From Sphingobium nicotianae (lineage in GTDB: Bacteria > Pseudomonadota > Alphaproteobacteria > Sphingomonadales > Sphingomonadaceae), in the NCBI RefSeq assembly GCF_018603885.1, contig NZ_JAHGAW010000005.1, positions 1 to 64,000 on the forward strand: 64,000 nt of DNA. Reading direction: 5' to 3'. Within the stretch, counting starts at the first letter, position 1. Each line of letters opens with the position of its first letter. The position numbers were made by a program, and so were the translations under genes. The notes under the pieces are model-generated. The model made no database searches. It was given only the letters and a program-made list of their open reading frames with translations, and was not told the DNA's origin. This document shows, piece by piece, positions 54,291 through 64,000 of the stretch.

Positions 54291-55034
54291 TCACCCCGGG
54301 TAATCGGCTCGCATGAAGTAGAGCCCATCCGGCGGCGCATTGTGGCCGAGCGCGGCGCGGTCGCGGGCGTCGAGCGCCGCCTTGAGATCCGCCACCGACC
54401 ATGTCCCCATGCCGACCAGCGCCAGGCAGCCAACCATCGAGCGCACCTGGTGATGCAGGAAGCTGCGCGCCTGGGCCTGGACAGTGATGCGCTCGCCCGC
54501 GCGGGTCACGTCGAGCCGGTCGAGGGTGCGCACCGGACTGTCGGCCTGGCAGTGAGCTGAGCGGAACGTGGTGAAGTCGTGGCGGCCGAGGAGCTGTTGG
54601 GCGGCCTCGTGCATGGCCTCGCTATCCAGCACCTGCGGCACCCGCCAGACGAGACCCGCTTCGACCGTGAGCGGTGCGCGGCGATTGCGGATGCGATATT
54701 CGTAAGCGCGCGCGATGCAGGAGAAGCGGGCGTGCCAGTCCTCCGGCACGACCTCGCAGCCCAAGATCGCGATTGGTTCGGGACGCAGATGGGCATTGAG
54801 CGCTTCCATCAGGCGAAAGGGGGCGATCTCCTTGTCGAGATCGACATGGGCGCGCATGCCGAGCGCATGAACGCCGGCATCGGTGCGGCCCGCGCAATGG
54901 ATCACTGGTTCCGTGCCGGTGATGCGGCCGAGCGCTTCCTCGATGCATTGCTGAACGGTGGCGCCATGGGCCTGCCGCTGCCAGCCCATATAGGGCCGGC
55001 CGTCAAACTCCACAGTGAAGGCGAACCGGCTCAT
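54291..55034 (-). CDS. truA: tRNA pseudouridine(38-40) synthase
   Basis: 247 residues. Catalytic Asp D52 in [29 protein letters not shown] at the N-terminus, [13 protein letters not shown] near the C-terminus. It converts uridines 38-40 of the anticodon stem to pseudouridine. The start overlaps the fmt stop (ATGA), so the two are coupled. Confidence 0.95.
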   Translation of the reverse strand: MSRFAFTVEFDGRPYMGWQRQAHGATVQQCIEEALGRITGTEPVIHCAGRTDAGVHALGMRAHVDLDKEIAPFRLMEALNAHLRPEPIAILGCEVVPEDWHARFSCIARAYEYRIRNRRAPLTVEAGLVWRVPQVLDSEAMHEAAQQLLGRHDFTTFRSAHCQADSPVRTLDRLDVTRAGERITVQAQARSFLHHQVRSMVGCLALVGMGTWSVADLKAALDARDRAALGHNAPPDGLYFMRADYPG

Positions 55035-55936
55035 GCCAGCCGGGTGCCAGCGGGGATGGGGAAGCCGCGCAGCAGCTCCTCGGCGCTCATGACGCCCTTG
55101 CCGGCCCGCTGCACGAGGGTCGGCCGAAGTGAGCCGTTGCCGCAGCCGATCAGCAGCGCATCATCCAGGACGAAGCCCGGCTGGCCCGGTGCTGCATCGA
55201 TCGTCGCGGCGAGGATCTTGATCCGTTCCTCGCCCAGCGCGGTCCAGGCACCGGGCGTTGGATTGAAGGCCCGCAGCTGTCGCTCGGCCTGGATCGGCCC
55301 GGCCGAGAAATCGATCCGACTCTCGGCCTTGTCGATCTTGGCGGCATATGTGACCCCGTCCTCCGGCTGCACGACGGGCGGATAGGCGCCAATATCGGCG
55401 AGCACCTGCGCCATCAACGCCGCGCCGCTTCGCGCCAGCTCCTCGGTCAACTCGCCGGCGGTCTTGCCCGCGACGGGCGTCGTCACCCTGGCCAGCATCG
55501 GCCCGGTGTCGAGGCCTTTACCCATCGCCATGATGGTGACGCCGGTCTCCACGTCACCCGCCAGGATCGCTCGCTGGATCGGCGCGGCGCCGCGCCAGCG
55601 GGGGAGGAGCGAGGCGTGGACGTTGAGGCAGCCGAGGCGCGGCGCATGCAACACCGCCAGCGGCAGGATGAGGCCATAAGCGGCGACCACCGCCACTTCG
55701 GCATCGAGTTCGTCGAACGCATCCTGCTCTGCCGCATCCCGAAGCGATGCGGGCGAGCGGACGGGGAGGCCGAGCGCCTGGGCGCGCGCCTGCACCGGGC
55801 TTGGACGCTGCGCCTTGCCGCGGCCGGCAGGGCGAGGCGGCTGGGTATAGACCGCGACGATCTCGTGCCCGGCTGCGATCAGCGTATCGAGTGTCGGCAC
55901 CGCGAAATCCGGCGTTCCCATGAAGATGATCCGCAT
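55031..55936 (-). CDS. fmt: Methionyl-tRNA formyltransferase
   Basis: 301 residues. N-terminal formyltransferase with [21 protein letters not shown] (folate site, conserved N and H) and [18 protein letters not shown]-terminal Fmt domain with FNPTPGAWT. Formylates initiator Met-tRNA. Peptide deformylase is often in the same operon; here def is at 57228 on the other strand. Precedes truA. Confidence 0.95.
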   Translation of the reverse strand: MRIIFMGTPDFAVPTLDTLIAAGHEIVAVYTQPPRPAGRGKAQRPSPVQARAQALGLPVRSPASLRDAAEQDAFDELDAEVAVVAAYGLILPLAVLHAPRLGCLNVHASLLPRWRGAAPIQRAILAGDVETGVTIMAMGKGLDTGPMLARVTTPVAGKTAGELTEELARSGAALMAQVLADIGAYPPVVQPEDGVTYAAKIDKAESRIDFSAGPIQAERQLRAFNPTPGAWTALGEERIKILAATIDAAPGQPGFVLDDALLIGCGNGSLRPTLVQRAGKGVMSAEELLRGFPIPAGTRLA

Positions 55937-55988
55937 GGCGCTGCTGAAACGCTTGTAACGCGCGAGCGCAAGCCCCTATTTGAGCGCC

Positions 55989-56585
55989 ATGTCCTCTCCC
56001 GAAATCGATGCCCTGACCCAGGCGCTCGCCCGACTGCCCGGACTTGGCCCCAGATCGGCCCGCCGTGCGGTGCTGCATCTGCTCCAGCGGCGCGACACCG
56101 CGCTGACCCCGCTGCTGCGCGCGCTGGAGAGCGTCAACGCAAACATGGTACATTGCTCGGTGTGCGGGAATGTCGACACGGTCGATCCCTGCGGCGTGTG
56201 CTCCGATCCGCGGCGTGATGCGCGCGCGCTGTGCGTCGTGGAGGATGTCGCCGACCTCTGGGCGCTGGACAAGTCACGGCTCTTTCCGGGGCGTTTCCAT
56301 GTTCTGGGCGGGCGGCTCTCTGCGCTGGACGGCGTGCGGCCGGAGGATCTGTCGATCGCCGCGCTCATCCAGCGCGTCGCGGCGGGCGGCATCGACGAGG
56401 TGGTGCTGGCGATGAACGCGACGCTGGAGGGCCAGACCACCGCGCATTACATCGCCGAACGGCTGGAATCCTATCCGATCCGGCTGACCCAGCTCGCGCA
56501 CGGCGTACCGGTCGGCGGCGAACTTGACTATCTCGATGAGGGCACGCTGGCACAGGCGCTCCGGGCGCGGCGGCCCATCGGCTAA
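55989..56585 (+). CDS. recR: Recombination mediator RecR
   Basis: 198 residues. Helix-hairpin-helix [11 protein letters not shown] (~16-26), zinc finger C56, C59, C68, C71, then a Toprim domain ([13 protein letters not shown]... acidic motif) and [12 protein letters not shown]. It loads RecA at gaps with RecO/RecF. An ATG at 55989 fits the usual N-terminus; TTG at 55980 is an alternative. Divergent from fmt by 52 bases. Confidence 0.95.
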   Translation: MSSPEIDALTQALARLPGLGPRSARRAVLHLLQRRDTALTPLLRALESVNANMVHCSVCGNVDTVDPCGVCSDPRRDARALCVVEDVADLWALDKSRLFPGRFHVLGGRLSALDGVRPEDLSIAALIQRVAAGGIDEVVLAMNATLEGQTTAHYIAERLESYPIRLTQLAHGVPVGGELDYLDEGTLAQALRARRPIG

Positions 56586-56647
56586 GCATATAACCCTAAT
56601 CGGCCGGCGCCGCGCGGGAGGGATGCGCGACGCCGATCATACCGAGC

Positions 56648-56941
56648 TCAGTCGCGCTTGTTCGCCTCGGTCTCGTTCAGCGCGAGCTTGGCGGTTGTGC
56701 GAAAAGTGGCGCCAGCCTCGATCCACTGGGCGCGCGTGCGGCATGTCTTCTGGGGCATGATCGAGCCCGTGACCTGTTGCGTGACGCAATAGAGCGTTTT
56801 ACCCTTATGGTCCTTGACCTCGACCTTGAGCTGACCGCCGGCCTGCTCGGCCGGCTGCGCCATGGCGGGCGCGGCCAGGATGGCGGTGGCGAGCAGCGGC
56901 GCGGCGAGGAGGGCGAGGGGGTTGATGACGAACTTCGACAT
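56648..56941 (-). CDS. Small secreted protein of unknown function
   Basis: 97 residues. Signal peptide with LLAAPLLATAILAAPAMA, then ~65 mature residues carrying two Cys (CVTQQ and TCRTR), perhaps one disulfide, and a basic C-terminal end. Not recognised as a named family; similar short proteins with a KTLYCV...TCRTRAQW pattern are common in sphingomonads. Convergent with recR. Confidence 0.6.
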   Translation of the reverse strand: MSKFVINPLALLAAPLLATAILAAPAMAQPAEQAGGQLKVEVKDHKGKTLYCVTQQVTGSIMPQKTCRTRAQWIEAGATFRTTAKLALNETEANKRD

Positions 56942-57227
56942 TCGGAACTCCTGAAAACGCTTGTGTTTGGCATGGCCAAATCGACCTGCCTCTGTGTTGG
57001 TGCACTATCCATGCCAAACACATAATATGTTGAATTTCAGGGATTATGAGAAGATTCACGATCGGTTGTCGTGAAAATTTCCACCAAGATCTGGTGAGAT
57101 GCACCAATGATCTGGGCTTAAACAGAATCGGTGCGAGGGCGGGGGCGCGCCCGTCGATCACCCTGATCGGAACAAAGCATCAACATGGACGCTTGATCTT
57201 GGGGCGTGGGTTTCATATCTCCCGGCC

Positions 57228-57758
57228 ATGGCCATTCGTCCGATCATAGAGACTCCCGATCCGCTGCTGCGGACCATTTCGACGCCGGTCGAAGCGATCG
57301 ACGATGAGCTGCAGGTGCTGATCGACGACATGTTCGAGACGATGTATGCCGCACCCGGCATCGGCCTCGCCGCGATCCAGGTCGGCGTACCCAAGCGAGT
57401 GCTGGTGATCGACCTGCAAGAGCCGGAATCGGACGAGGAGGGCGCACCTGCGGTCAAGCGGCCGATGGTGTTCATCAATCCGCAGATCGTGGAATTCTCT
57501 CCCGAAATCTCGGTCTATAACGAGGGCTGTCTTTCGGTGCCCGATCAATATGCCGAGGTCGAGCGGCCCGCGCGCATCCGCGCGAGCTGGATGGACCGGC
57601 AGGGCCGCATCCATGAGGAAGAGCTGGACGAGCTCATGTCGACCTGTCTCCAGCACGAGATGGACCATCTCGAGGGCATTCTCTTCATCGACCATCTCTC
57701 GCGCCTGAAGCGCGACATGCTGCTCAAGAAGTTGGCGAAGGGCCGCAAGGCGGCCTGA
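57228..57758 (+). CDS. def: Peptide deformylase
   Basis: 176 residues. All three motifs are intact: GIGLAAIQ (44-51), EGCLS with metal ligand C101, and QHEMDH with H143, E144, H147. It removes the formyl group from nascent N-terminal Met. Stands alone, 286 bases after the secreted-protein gene. Confidence 0.95.
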   Translation: MAIRPIIETPDPLLRTISTPVEAIDDELQVLIDDMFETMYAAPGIGLAAIQVGVPKRVLVIDLQEPESDEEGAPAVKRPMVFINPQIVEFSPEISVYNEGCLSVPDQYAEVERPARIRASWMDRQGRIHEEELDELMSTCLQHEMDHLEGILFIDHLSRLKRDMLLKKLAKGRKAA

Positions 57759-57853
57759 GGATAGCGTCGACTTACTAGCTAGACGCCGACATATTGGACA
57801 TTTGTCCTATTTAATGCCAAGCCTGTTTCGTCGTTTCGCGAGCGGGGGCGGGC

Positions 57854-58180
57854 ATGGCACTTCGGTCGAACACGGGAATCGCTGCGCCGTGGCGTAGCTT
57901 GTGCATTGGAATGGCCGTCTGCCTTGCGATCGTCGCCGTGTTGCCCGGCCACTCGCTTGCTCAGGAGGATCATTCCGGGCTGACCCGGGCGAGTTATCGG
58001 CGCAATTGTCTGAAGTGTCACCATAGCGCCGCGCCTGAAGGCATCTCGCCCGAGATCATGGAAGGCCTGCACCCGGTGCCGGGCCTGCGGCCACGGGAGG
58101 CGCTGCCGGGGCTGGTCTGCTGGCGGCACTGCGAGACCTGCAAACTGCCGGATCGCGATTGGGTCAGGCCTAATCGCTAA
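57854..58180 (+). CDS. Small periplasmic CxxCH (heme-binding?) protein
   Basis: 108 residues, signal peptide ending in HSLAQ. The short mature part has CLKCHH, a heme c attachment motif, and a second Cys group CWRHCETC. There is room for one small cytochrome c-like fold or a di-heme/iron-sulfur site, but no matching family is recognised and no axial Met is obvious. Preceded by a G-rich ribosome-binding site. No partner enzyme adjoins it. Confidence 0.6.
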   Translation: MALRSNTGIAAPWRSLCIGMAVCLAIVAVLPGHSLAQEDHSGLTRASYRRNCLKCHHSAAPEGISPEIMEGLHPVPGLRPREALPGLVCWRHCETCKLPDRDWVRPNR

Positions 58181-58625
58181 CGGCCAGTCTGCGTCGAGCT
58201 GAGGCAGGACCAGCGAATTGCCGTCCGGGTCAAAGGTCGGCGTCGTCCGGCATTGTCGGCCGCAGAACATCTCGGGGAGGCGCCGCTAGGTCCTTACGCC
58301 ATGCGAAATCGGGCTGTCCTATTGGCTCGCGTTGAAGCATGACGAGTCGGGGCATGCCATCCTCCGGCTCCTTCTCATCTTGTATATAGCGGCATGCGGG
58401 CGGGCACGCGGCATGTATCGTCGCTGATAGTGTGGCCCTGCTGTGACCTTTGGGCAATCCGGACCGCCGGTTTGACAAGATGGCTTGCCAGGGATGACCG
58501 CTCGAATCCGTCCGCGCAGCCTGTTTTCCTGAATCCAGCTAGCTGGCCGTCCGCCAGTGCGTCCCAAAGCCGTTCGCCCTTTCATAAGCTCGGGGCGAAC
58601 GGTGGATCATTGATGGTGCGCGGTG
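58181..58625. other. 445-base gap between def region and gltA
   Basis: Contains a possible 41-codon minus-strand reading frame (58230-58355) and a diverged GATAG/TGTGACC motif (58425-58451) related to that at 33545-33569. No other gene, RNA or terminator is recognised. Confidence 0.5.
58230..58355 (-). CDS. Possible very small protein (41 codons)
   Basis: Starts at an ATG preceded by GGAGCCGGAGG, an unusually good ribosome-binding site, and reads a 41-residue, Pro/Arg-rich peptide ending PTMPDDADL. Codon third positions are not strongly GC-biased, which argues against a real gene. No family recognised. Confidence 0.25.
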   Translation of the reverse strand: MPRLVMLQREPIGQPDFAWRKDLAAPPRDVLRPTMPDDADL

Positions 58626-59912
58626 TCAGCGCTTCTCCACCGGCACATAGGGCCGCTGCGCCGGGCCGGTGTAGAGCTGGCGGGGGCGGCCGATCTTCTG
58701 GGCGGGATCGGAGATCATTTCATTCCAGTGCGCGACCCATCCCACGGTGCGAGCGAGGGCGAAGAGGACGGTGAACATGTCGGTCGGGAAGCCGATCGCC
58801 GAGAGGATGATGCCCGAATAGAAGTCGACGTTGGGGAACAGCTTCTTCTCGATGAAATAATCGTCGTGCAGCGCCATCTCTTCGAGCTGCAGCGCGACGT
58901 CGAACACCGGATCGCTGACGTTGAGCGCGGTCAGCACCTCGCGCACCGTCTTCTGCATGACGGTCGCGCGCGGGTCGTAATTCTTGTAGACGCGGTGGCC
59001 GAAGCCCATCAGGCGGAAAGGGTCGTCCTTGTTCTTGGCACGCGCGATGTAGGATGGGATGCGGTCCGGCGTGCCGATCTCGCGCAGCATATTGAGCGCG
59101 GCCTCGTTGGCGCCGCCATGCGCCGGGCCCCACAGGCAGGCGATGCCCGCCGCGATGCAGGCGAAGGGATTGGCGCCCGATGAGCCGGCGAGGCGCACGG
59201 TCGAGGTCGAAGCATTCTGCTCGTGATCGGCGTGGAGGATGAAGATCCGGTCCAGGGCCTTCTCGATGATCGGATTGACCTCATATTCCTCGGCCGGAAC
59301 CGAGAAGGTCATGCGCAGGAAATTGCCGGTGTAGGAGAGGTCGTTGCGCGGATAGATGAAGGGCTGGCCGACCGAATATTTATAGGCCATCGCTGCCAGC
59401 GTCGGCATCTTGGCGATCAGGCGATGGCTCGCGATCATGCGCTGCTTGGGATCGGTGATGTCGGTCGAGTCATGATAGAAGGCCGAGAGTGCCCCGACGA
59501 CGCCGCACATGATCGCCATCGGATGCGCATCGCGACGAAAGCCACGATAGAAGGTCGACAGCTGCTCGTGCACCATGGTGTGGCGCGTGATCGTGCCCTC
59601 GAAATCCGAAAGCTGGTCCTTGGAGGGCAACTCGCCACGCAGCAGCAGATAGGCCACTTCCATGAAGCTGGATTCTTCCGAGAGCTCCTCGATCGAATAG
59701 CCGCGATGCAGCAGCACGCCCTCGTCGCCGTCGATGAAGGTCAGCGCGGAGTCGCAGCTCGCCGTCGAGGTGAAGCCGGGATCATAAGTGAACATGCCCG
59801 TCTGGGCATAGAGCTTGCGAATGTCGATGACCTTCGGGCCGACCGATCCTTCGATCACGGCCAGGTCGAGATCCTTGCCGTCAACACCCAGCTTGACTGT
59901 GCTGTCGCTCAT
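58626..59912 (-). CDS. gltA: Citrate synthase
   Basis: 428 residues from 59912, the normal length for the type II (hexameric) enzyme. It condenses acetyl-CoA and oxaloacetate in the TCA cycle. HADHEQNAS with a catalytic-site His, [10 protein letters not shown] (substrate His), [13 protein letters not shown] and the domain order are typical. Downstream neighbour of gltX on the same strand, 47 bases apart. Confidence 0.96.
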   Translation of the reverse strand: MSDSTVKLGVDGKDLDLAVIEGSVGPKVIDIRKLYAQTGMFTYDPGFTSTASCDSALTFIDGDEGVLLHRGYSIEELSEESSFMEVAYLLLRGELPSKDQLSDFEGTITRHTMVHEQLSTFYRGFRRDAHPMAIMCGVVGALSAFYHDSTDITDPKQRMIASHRLIAKMPTLAAMAYKYSVGQPFIYPRNDLSYTGNFLRMTFSVPAEEYEVNPIIEKALDRIFILHADHEQNASTSTVRLAGSSGANPFACIAAGIACLWGPAHGGANEAALNMLREIGTPDRIPSYIARAKNKDDPFRLMGFGHRVYKNYDPRATVMQKTVREVLTALNVSDPVFDVALQLEEMALHDDYFIEKKLFPNVDFYSGIILSAIGFPTDMFTVLFALARTVGWVAHWNEMISDPAQKIGRPRQLYTGPAQRPYVPVEKR

Positions 59913-59959
59913 TCCGTCACCCTTTTCTCTCAATTCGCGGCCCGTTCATTGTGCATCCG

Positions 59960-61384
59960 TCACGCCTGTGCCTGGTCATCCAGGCGGCCAAGCGTCTCTT
60001 CCCGTCCAAGGTGCAGGAGCACGTCGAATATACCCGGCGAAGTTGTTCGCCCGGTTAACGCGGCGCGCAGCGGTTGTGCCACCTTGCCCAGACCGAGTCC
60101 GGCGTCCTCTGCCACGGTCCTCACCACGGTCTCGATCTCCTCCAGCGTCCATTCCGGAAGCGCGCGTAGGCGATCGGCCACGGTCTTGAGCAAGGTCCGC
60201 GCGTTGTCGTCTAGCAATTTTGCCGCGGCCTCGTCGACAGGAATCGGCCGGGCGACGAAGAGGAAGGCGGCGCCTTCCAGCAACTCGATGACGGTCTTCG
60301 CGCGGGGCTGAAGCTCGGGCATGATGGCGATCAGCCGGTGCAGCCGCTCGGCCGCGGCATTGTCGCCCAGGGGAGGCATGCGTTCGGCCACGAGGGCGGC
60401 GAGACGGGCCGGATCGGCCTCGCGGATATAATGCGCGTTGATGCTCTCCAGCTTCTTAATGTCGAAGCGGGAGGGCGAGCGGCCGACGCCGGGCAGATCG
60501 AACAGCTCGATCGCGCGCTCGGTGGAGATGATCTCCTCGTCGCCATGGCCCCAGCCCAGGCGCAGCAGATAATTGTCGACGGCCTCGGGCAGCATGCCGA
60601 GCTTGTCGCGATAAGCGTCGACGCCCATCGCGCCGTGCCGCTTCGAGAGCTTGGCGCCGTCCGGCCCATGAATCAGCGGGATATGCGCATAGACCGGCTC
60701 GGGCCAACCCATCGCCTTGATGATTCCGAGCTGACGGAAAGCGTTGTTGAGATGGTCGTCGCCGCGGATGACATGGGTGACGCCCATGTCGTGATCATCG
60801 ACCACCACGGCGAGCATGTAGGTCGGCGTGCCGTCCGAGCGGAGCAGGATCATGTCGTCGAGCTCGGCATTCTGCACAACGACGCGGCCTTGCACCGCAT
60901 CCTCGATCACCGTCTCGCCCTCGCGCGGCGCCTTCAGGCGGATGACGAAAGGCTTGTCGCCGCCCTCAGCCGCATCGCGGTCGCGCCAGCGGCCGTCATA
61001 GCGCATTGGCTGCTTGGCGGCGCGCTGCTGCTCGCGCAGCTCGGCCAGCTCCTCCTGGGTGGCGAAGCATTTATAGGCATGACCCGCCGCCAGCATCTGG
61101 TTGGCGACCTCAGCGTGGCGTGCGGCGCGCGCGAACTGGAAGACCGGCTCCTCGTCGCCGGCCAGGCCGAGCCAGGCGAGGCCGTCGAAGATCGCCGCGA
61201 TCGCCGGCTCGGTCGAGCGGGCGCGGTCGGTATCCTCGATGCGGAGCAGGAACTTGCCGCCATGGTGGCGGGCGAAGAGATAATTGAACAGCGCCGTGCG
61301 CGCGCCGCCGATGTGCAGATAGCCCGTCGGCGAAGGGGCGAAGCGTGTGACGACCTTGTCCGTTGTTTTCGTTGCGTCGCTCAC
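59960..61384 (-). CDS. gltX: Glutamyl-tRNA synthetase
   Basis: 474 residues from the GTG at 61384 (a TTG at 61393 is possible). HIGH-like signature [13 protein letters not shown] near the N-terminus and KMSKS-like KLSKRHG (~246-252), with an anticodon-binding helix bundle in the C-terminal third. Charges tRNA-Glu; alphaproteobacteria commonly have two copies and rely on amidation for Gln-tRNA. Divergent from ComEC. Confidence 0.95.
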   Translation of the reverse strand: MSDATKTTDKVVTRFAPSPTGYLHIGGARTALFNYLFARHHGGKFLLRIEDTDRARSTEPAIAAIFDGLAWLGLAGDEEPVFQFARAARHAEVANQMLAAGHAYKCFATQEELAELREQQRAAKQPMRYDGRWRDRDAAEGGDKPFVIRLKAPREGETVIEDAVQGRVVVQNAELDDMILLRSDGTPTYMLAVVVDDHDMGVTHVIRGDDHLNNAFRQLGIIKAMGWPEPVYAHIPLIHGPDGAKLSKRHGAMGVDAYRDKLGMLPEAVDNYLLRLGWGHGDEEIISTERAIELFDLPGVGRSPSRFDIKKLESINAHYIREADPARLAALVAERMPPLGDNAAAERLHRLIAIMPELQPRAKTVIELLEGAAFLFVARPIPVDEAAAKLLDDNARTLLKTVADRLRALPEWTLEEIETVVRTVAEDAGLGLGKVAQPLRAALTGRTTSPGIFDVLLHLGREETLGRLDDQAQA

Positions 61385-61418
61385 GCTAAACAATGCTCCG
61401 GGGGAAGGGGGTAATCAT

Positions 61419-63566
61419 TTGAACGACGCAGCCCCTAGCACGGCTTTTTCGCTGCGACAAATGCCTCTGTTGCGGCGCAGCAAGGGGCGCGCCGAAGGCT
61501 GGCTCGCGCGTGTGGAGACGCTGCTGGAAGCCGAGCGTGCGCAACTGCCGCTGTGGGTGCCGGTGGCGCTCGGCGCGGGTATCTGCGCCTGGTTCGCGCT
61601 GCCGACGCCGCAGAGCTGGATCGCTTGGGTGATGGCCTGGCTCGGGATCGCTCTGGCGATCGGCGTAATCGCTCGGGGCGGCCGTCTGGCGCAGGTGCTG
61701 GCGGCGGCATCGGTGCTGCTGGCAGCGGGATGCCTGCTGGTCTGGGCCAAGGCGATGCTGGTCGGCGCGCCGCCGCTGGCCCATGCGGCGGTGGTCGATC
61801 TGACCGCGCAAGTGCGCAGCGTCGATCCGCTGGCGGCTCGCAGCCTGATCCGGCTCGATCTGTCGCCGGTCGATCGGCCGGATCTGCCCGAGCGGGTGCG
61901 CGTCAACGCCAAGCCGGAAGAGGTGCCGACGGGGCTGGTGGCGGGTGACCGCATCGCGGTGCGGGCGCGCCTGATGCCGCCCGCCCCGCAAGCGCTGCCT
62001 GGCGGCTATGATTATGCGGAGCGCGCCTATTTCGACGGAATCGGCGCGTCCGGCCGCGCGCTCGGCTCGGTACAGCTGGTCGCGGCGAGCGGCGGCGGGC
62101 CGGGTCTGCGGGAGCGGCTCGCTGCCCATATCGCGACACGGCTATCGGGCGGTGAGAAGGCGATCGCCATCACCCTCGCGACCGGCGACCAGAACGGGAT
62201 CAGCGAGGCGGATGCCGAGGCAATGCGTCGTAGCGGCCTCGCGCATCTGCTCTCGATCAGCGGGTTGCATGTCTCGGCCCTGATTTCGGGGGTAATCTTC
62301 CTCGTTTATCGCCTGCTGGCGCTGTCGCAGCGGCTCGCGCTGCACTGGCCGATCATCCTGATCGCGGCCTGCGCGGGCGCCGCTGCGGGGATCGGCTATA
62401 CGCTGCTCACCGGCGCGCAGGTGCCGACGGTGCGCTCCTGTATCGCGGCACTGCTGGTTATCGGTGGACTGGCGCTCGGGCGTGAGGCGATCAGCCTGCG
62501 CCTCATCGCCACCGGCGCCCTGTTCGTGATGCTCTTCTGGCCGGATGCCGTGGTCGGGCCGAGTTTCCAGATGAGCTTCGCCGCAGTGACGGCGATCGTC
62601 GCGCTCTATGAATATCCGCCCGCGCGCGCGCTGTTCGAGCCGCGCGAGGAAAGCCGGCTGCGGCGATTCGCGCGTCATGGCGCGGTTCTGCTGGTCACCG
62701 GCCTCACCGTCGAGATCGTGCTGGCGCCGATCGCTCTGGCGCATTTCCACCGCGCCGGGCTGCTCGGCGCGGGGGCGAACATGATCGCCATTCCGCTGAC
62801 CAGCTTCGTGGTCATGCCGGCGGAGGCGCTGGCGCTGCTGCTCGATGTCGTGGGGTTGGGCGCTCCGGCCTGGTGGGTCGTGGGTTCCGCGCTGCGATTG
62901 CTGCTCGGCGTCGCGCATCTGGTCGCCGCCCAGCCCTATGCGACGATGGCAGTCCCGGTCGGCGGCGACGGCGCCTTCGTGCTCACCATGGCAGGCTTTT
63001 TGTGGATGATGCTCTGGCACGGCCGGGTGCGCTGGCTGGGCGCGCCGCTGGCGGTCATCGGGCTGGCCCTCACCCTCACCGCGCCGGAGGCGGACTTGCT
63101 GGTCACCGCCGATGGTCGCCACGTCGCGCTCCATATGCCGGGCGGCGGCATGGCGCTGCTGCGTGACCGGGCGGGCGATTATGTGCGTGATGCTCTGGCC
63201 GAAGCGGCGGCCTACGAAGGCGAGTTCGCAGCCCTGGCGGAAACGGATGGAGCGGATTGCTCGCCGGATCTGTGCGAGGTCATATTGCCCGTGCCGGCGA
63301 CCGAGCCAGTCCATCTTCTGGTGACGCGTTCGAGCCTGCGGTTGCCATGGGAGGATATGGTTGCCGCCTGCGCGCGGGCCGACCTTGCCATTGCCGATCG
63401 CCTGCTACCCCGCGGTTGCACACCGCGCTGGATCAAGCTCGACCGGCCGGTGCTGAGCCGGATGGGGGGCGTGCTGATAATGCTGAAGGATCGTCGGGTG
63501 ATCGGCGGGCGTGATCCGCGGGACCGGCATCCTTGGCTGGTCCGCGCGTCCTCGCCCCGCTTCTAG
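61419..63566 (+). CDS. ComEC/Rec2-type DNA uptake membrane protein
   Basis: About 715 residues, TTG start at 61419 with GGGAAGGGGG upstream (an ATG at 61461 lacks a site). N-terminal DUF4131-like domain with OB-like part (~100-225: AHAAVVDLTAQVRSVDPL), then the polytopic Competence domain with GLAHLLSISGLHVS (~300) and further helices. The C-terminal ~150 residues lack the HxHxDH metallo-beta-lactamase motif of full ComEC, as in many alphaproteobacteria. Imports single-stranded DNA in competent species. Overlaps the stop of the convergent NTF2-like gene by four bases. Confidence 0.9.
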   Translation: MNDAAPSTAFSLRQMPLLRRSKGRAEGWLARVETLLEAERAQLPLWVPVALGAGICAWFALPTPQSWIAWVMAWLGIALAIGVIARGGRLAQVLAAASVLLAAGCLLVWAKAMLVGAPPLAHAAVVDLTAQVRSVDPLAARSLIRLDLSPVDRPDLPERVRVNAKPEEVPTGLVAGDRIAVRARLMPPAPQALPGGYDYAERAYFDGIGASGRALGSVQLVAASGGGPGLRERLAAHIATRLSGGEKAIAITLATGDQNGISEADAEAMRRSGLAHLLSISGLHVSALISGVIFLVYRLLALSQRLALHWPIILIAACAGAAAGIGYTLLTGAQVPTVRSCIAALLVIGGLALGREAISLRLIATGALFVMLFWPDAVVGPSFQMSFAAVTAIVALYEYPPARALFEPREESRLRRFARHGAVLLVTGLTVEIVLAPIALAHFHRAGLLGAGANMIAIPLTSFVVMPAEALALLLDVVGLGAPAWWVVGSALRLLLGVAHLVAAQPYATMAVPVGGDGAFVLTMAGFLWMMLWHGRVRWLGAPLAVIGLALTLTAPEADLLVTADGRHVALHMPGGGMALLRDRAGDYVRDALAEAAAYEGEFAALAETDGADCSPDLCEVILPVPATEPVHLLVTRSSLRLPWEDMVAACARADLAIADRLLPRGCTPRWIKLDRPVLSRMGGVLIMLKDRRVIGGRDPRDRHPWLVRASSPRF

Positions 63567-64000
63567 ACTTCCTCGTAGTGATAGGGTGCGATCAGCGGAT
63601 CGGGATAGGCTTCATACGCCATGGTCGGCGGCCGGTCGGGCGCGAGGCCTTCGATCGAGCGGAGCAGCTTGACGCCGCCCTTGTGCCAGCCCTGCTCATA
63701 GTCGGTGTAGATGTTCATGTATCCGTGCAGCAGTGCGATGCGCCACTTGCCGTTCTCGACCTTATATGCATTCTCGTAGGTCGCTTCGCCCCAGCGCGCC
63801 TCGGCGCCCAGCCTGCCGACCATCATGAAGCTGCGCCATCTCCCCTTTGCGGTCCGCCCCTCCGTGTCGATATGGATGACGGGCTGCAACTGCATGTGAT
63901 TGTAGAGCACGCCATGTCCATAGGGCGGCAGATGGTGAAGATAGGCGCGCACCCGCTCGCGCCCGACATAGACGCCGCGCCCGGCCAGCTCCAGCGTGCC
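63563..64000 (-). CDS. NTF2-like (SnoaL) protein, partial
   Basis: The 3' portion only; the frame stays open to the right edge, so the N-terminus is outside the window. 146 codons visible. VYVGRERVRAYL, LQPVIHIDTEGRTAKGRWR, and YENAYKVENGKWRIALLHGYMNIY fit the cone-like nuclear transport factor 2 fold with a catalytic or binding cavity, as in SnoaL-like cyclases and hydroxysteroid-type isomerases. Substrate unknown. Confidence 0.8.
   Translation of the reverse strand, partial: GTLELAGRGVYVGRERVRAYLHHLPPYGHGVLYNHMQLQPVIHIDTEGRTAKGRWRSFMMVGRLGAEARWGEATYENAYKVENGKWRIALLHGYMNIYTDYEQGWHKGGVKLLRSIEGLAPDRPPTMAYEAYPDPLIAPYHYEEV

Overview
The window is high-GC chromosomal DNA from an alphaproteobacterium, almost certainly a sphingomonad (Sphingomonadaceae). 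I infer this from the gene families and their order: an exosortase-A (XrtA) exopolysaccharide locus, a SapC protein, CpdR, the long form of LeuA, an Anbu-type proteasome homologue, and the dispersed CCCCGG palindromes common in these genomes. No database search was run; all calls come from reading motifs.

Layout. 1-2526: the edge of an integrated element, with the right end of an IS407-group insertion sequence (1-127), a tyrosine recombinase (446-2365) and tRNA-Glu, whose 3' end faces the integrase. 2768-13106: core genes, namely tRNA-Ala, an aminoglycoside-phosphotransferase-fold kinase, an RhlE-type helicase, a GNAT protein, an FAD-linked oxidase, SapC, a three-hairpin sRNA candidate, an N-formylglutamate amidohydrolase, CpdR, tRNA-Val, YbaK and an HD-GYP protein with a damaged HD dyad. 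13199-26621: an accessory stretch with a membrane glycosyltransferase-like protein, an SDR and aldehyde dehydrogenase, an HD-domain protein, a BASS-type transporter, two tandem secreted beta-propellers, a PQQ-type sugar dehydrogenase fused to cytochrome c, an AraC regulator and a TonB-dependent receptor. This looks like periplasmic oxidation and uptake of an unidentified substrate.

26785-32840: leuA, then a compact operon of circularly permuted ATP-grasp, alpha-E, transglutaminase-like and Anbu proteins. I consider this the most intriguing under-characterised system here, a possible peptide ligation and proteolysis module. 32841-33747 is a 907-base gap rich in palindromes, followed by trxB.

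35227-52599: an exopolysaccharide locus of the exosortase-A type. An ACP and an acyltransferase-like protein run leftward. The rest runs rightward: acyl-CoA ligase, PLP decarboxylase, outer-membrane export lipoprotein, chain-length protein, tyrosine autokinase, beta-barrel, AAA-type ATPase, polysaccharide deacetylase (with an 11-G tract), FemAB protein, glycosyltransferase, exosortase A fused to an EpsI domain, and an asparagine-synthetase-like amidotransferase. Together these would make, modify and export a polysaccharide and process PEP-CTERM proteins, but no PEP-CTERM substrate lies in the window.

52838-64000: core genes again: a quinone-oxidoreductase-like enzyme, a hemerythrin, truA-fmt, recR, def, a small CxxCH protein, gltA, gltX, a ComEC protein and a truncated NTF2-like gene at the right edge.
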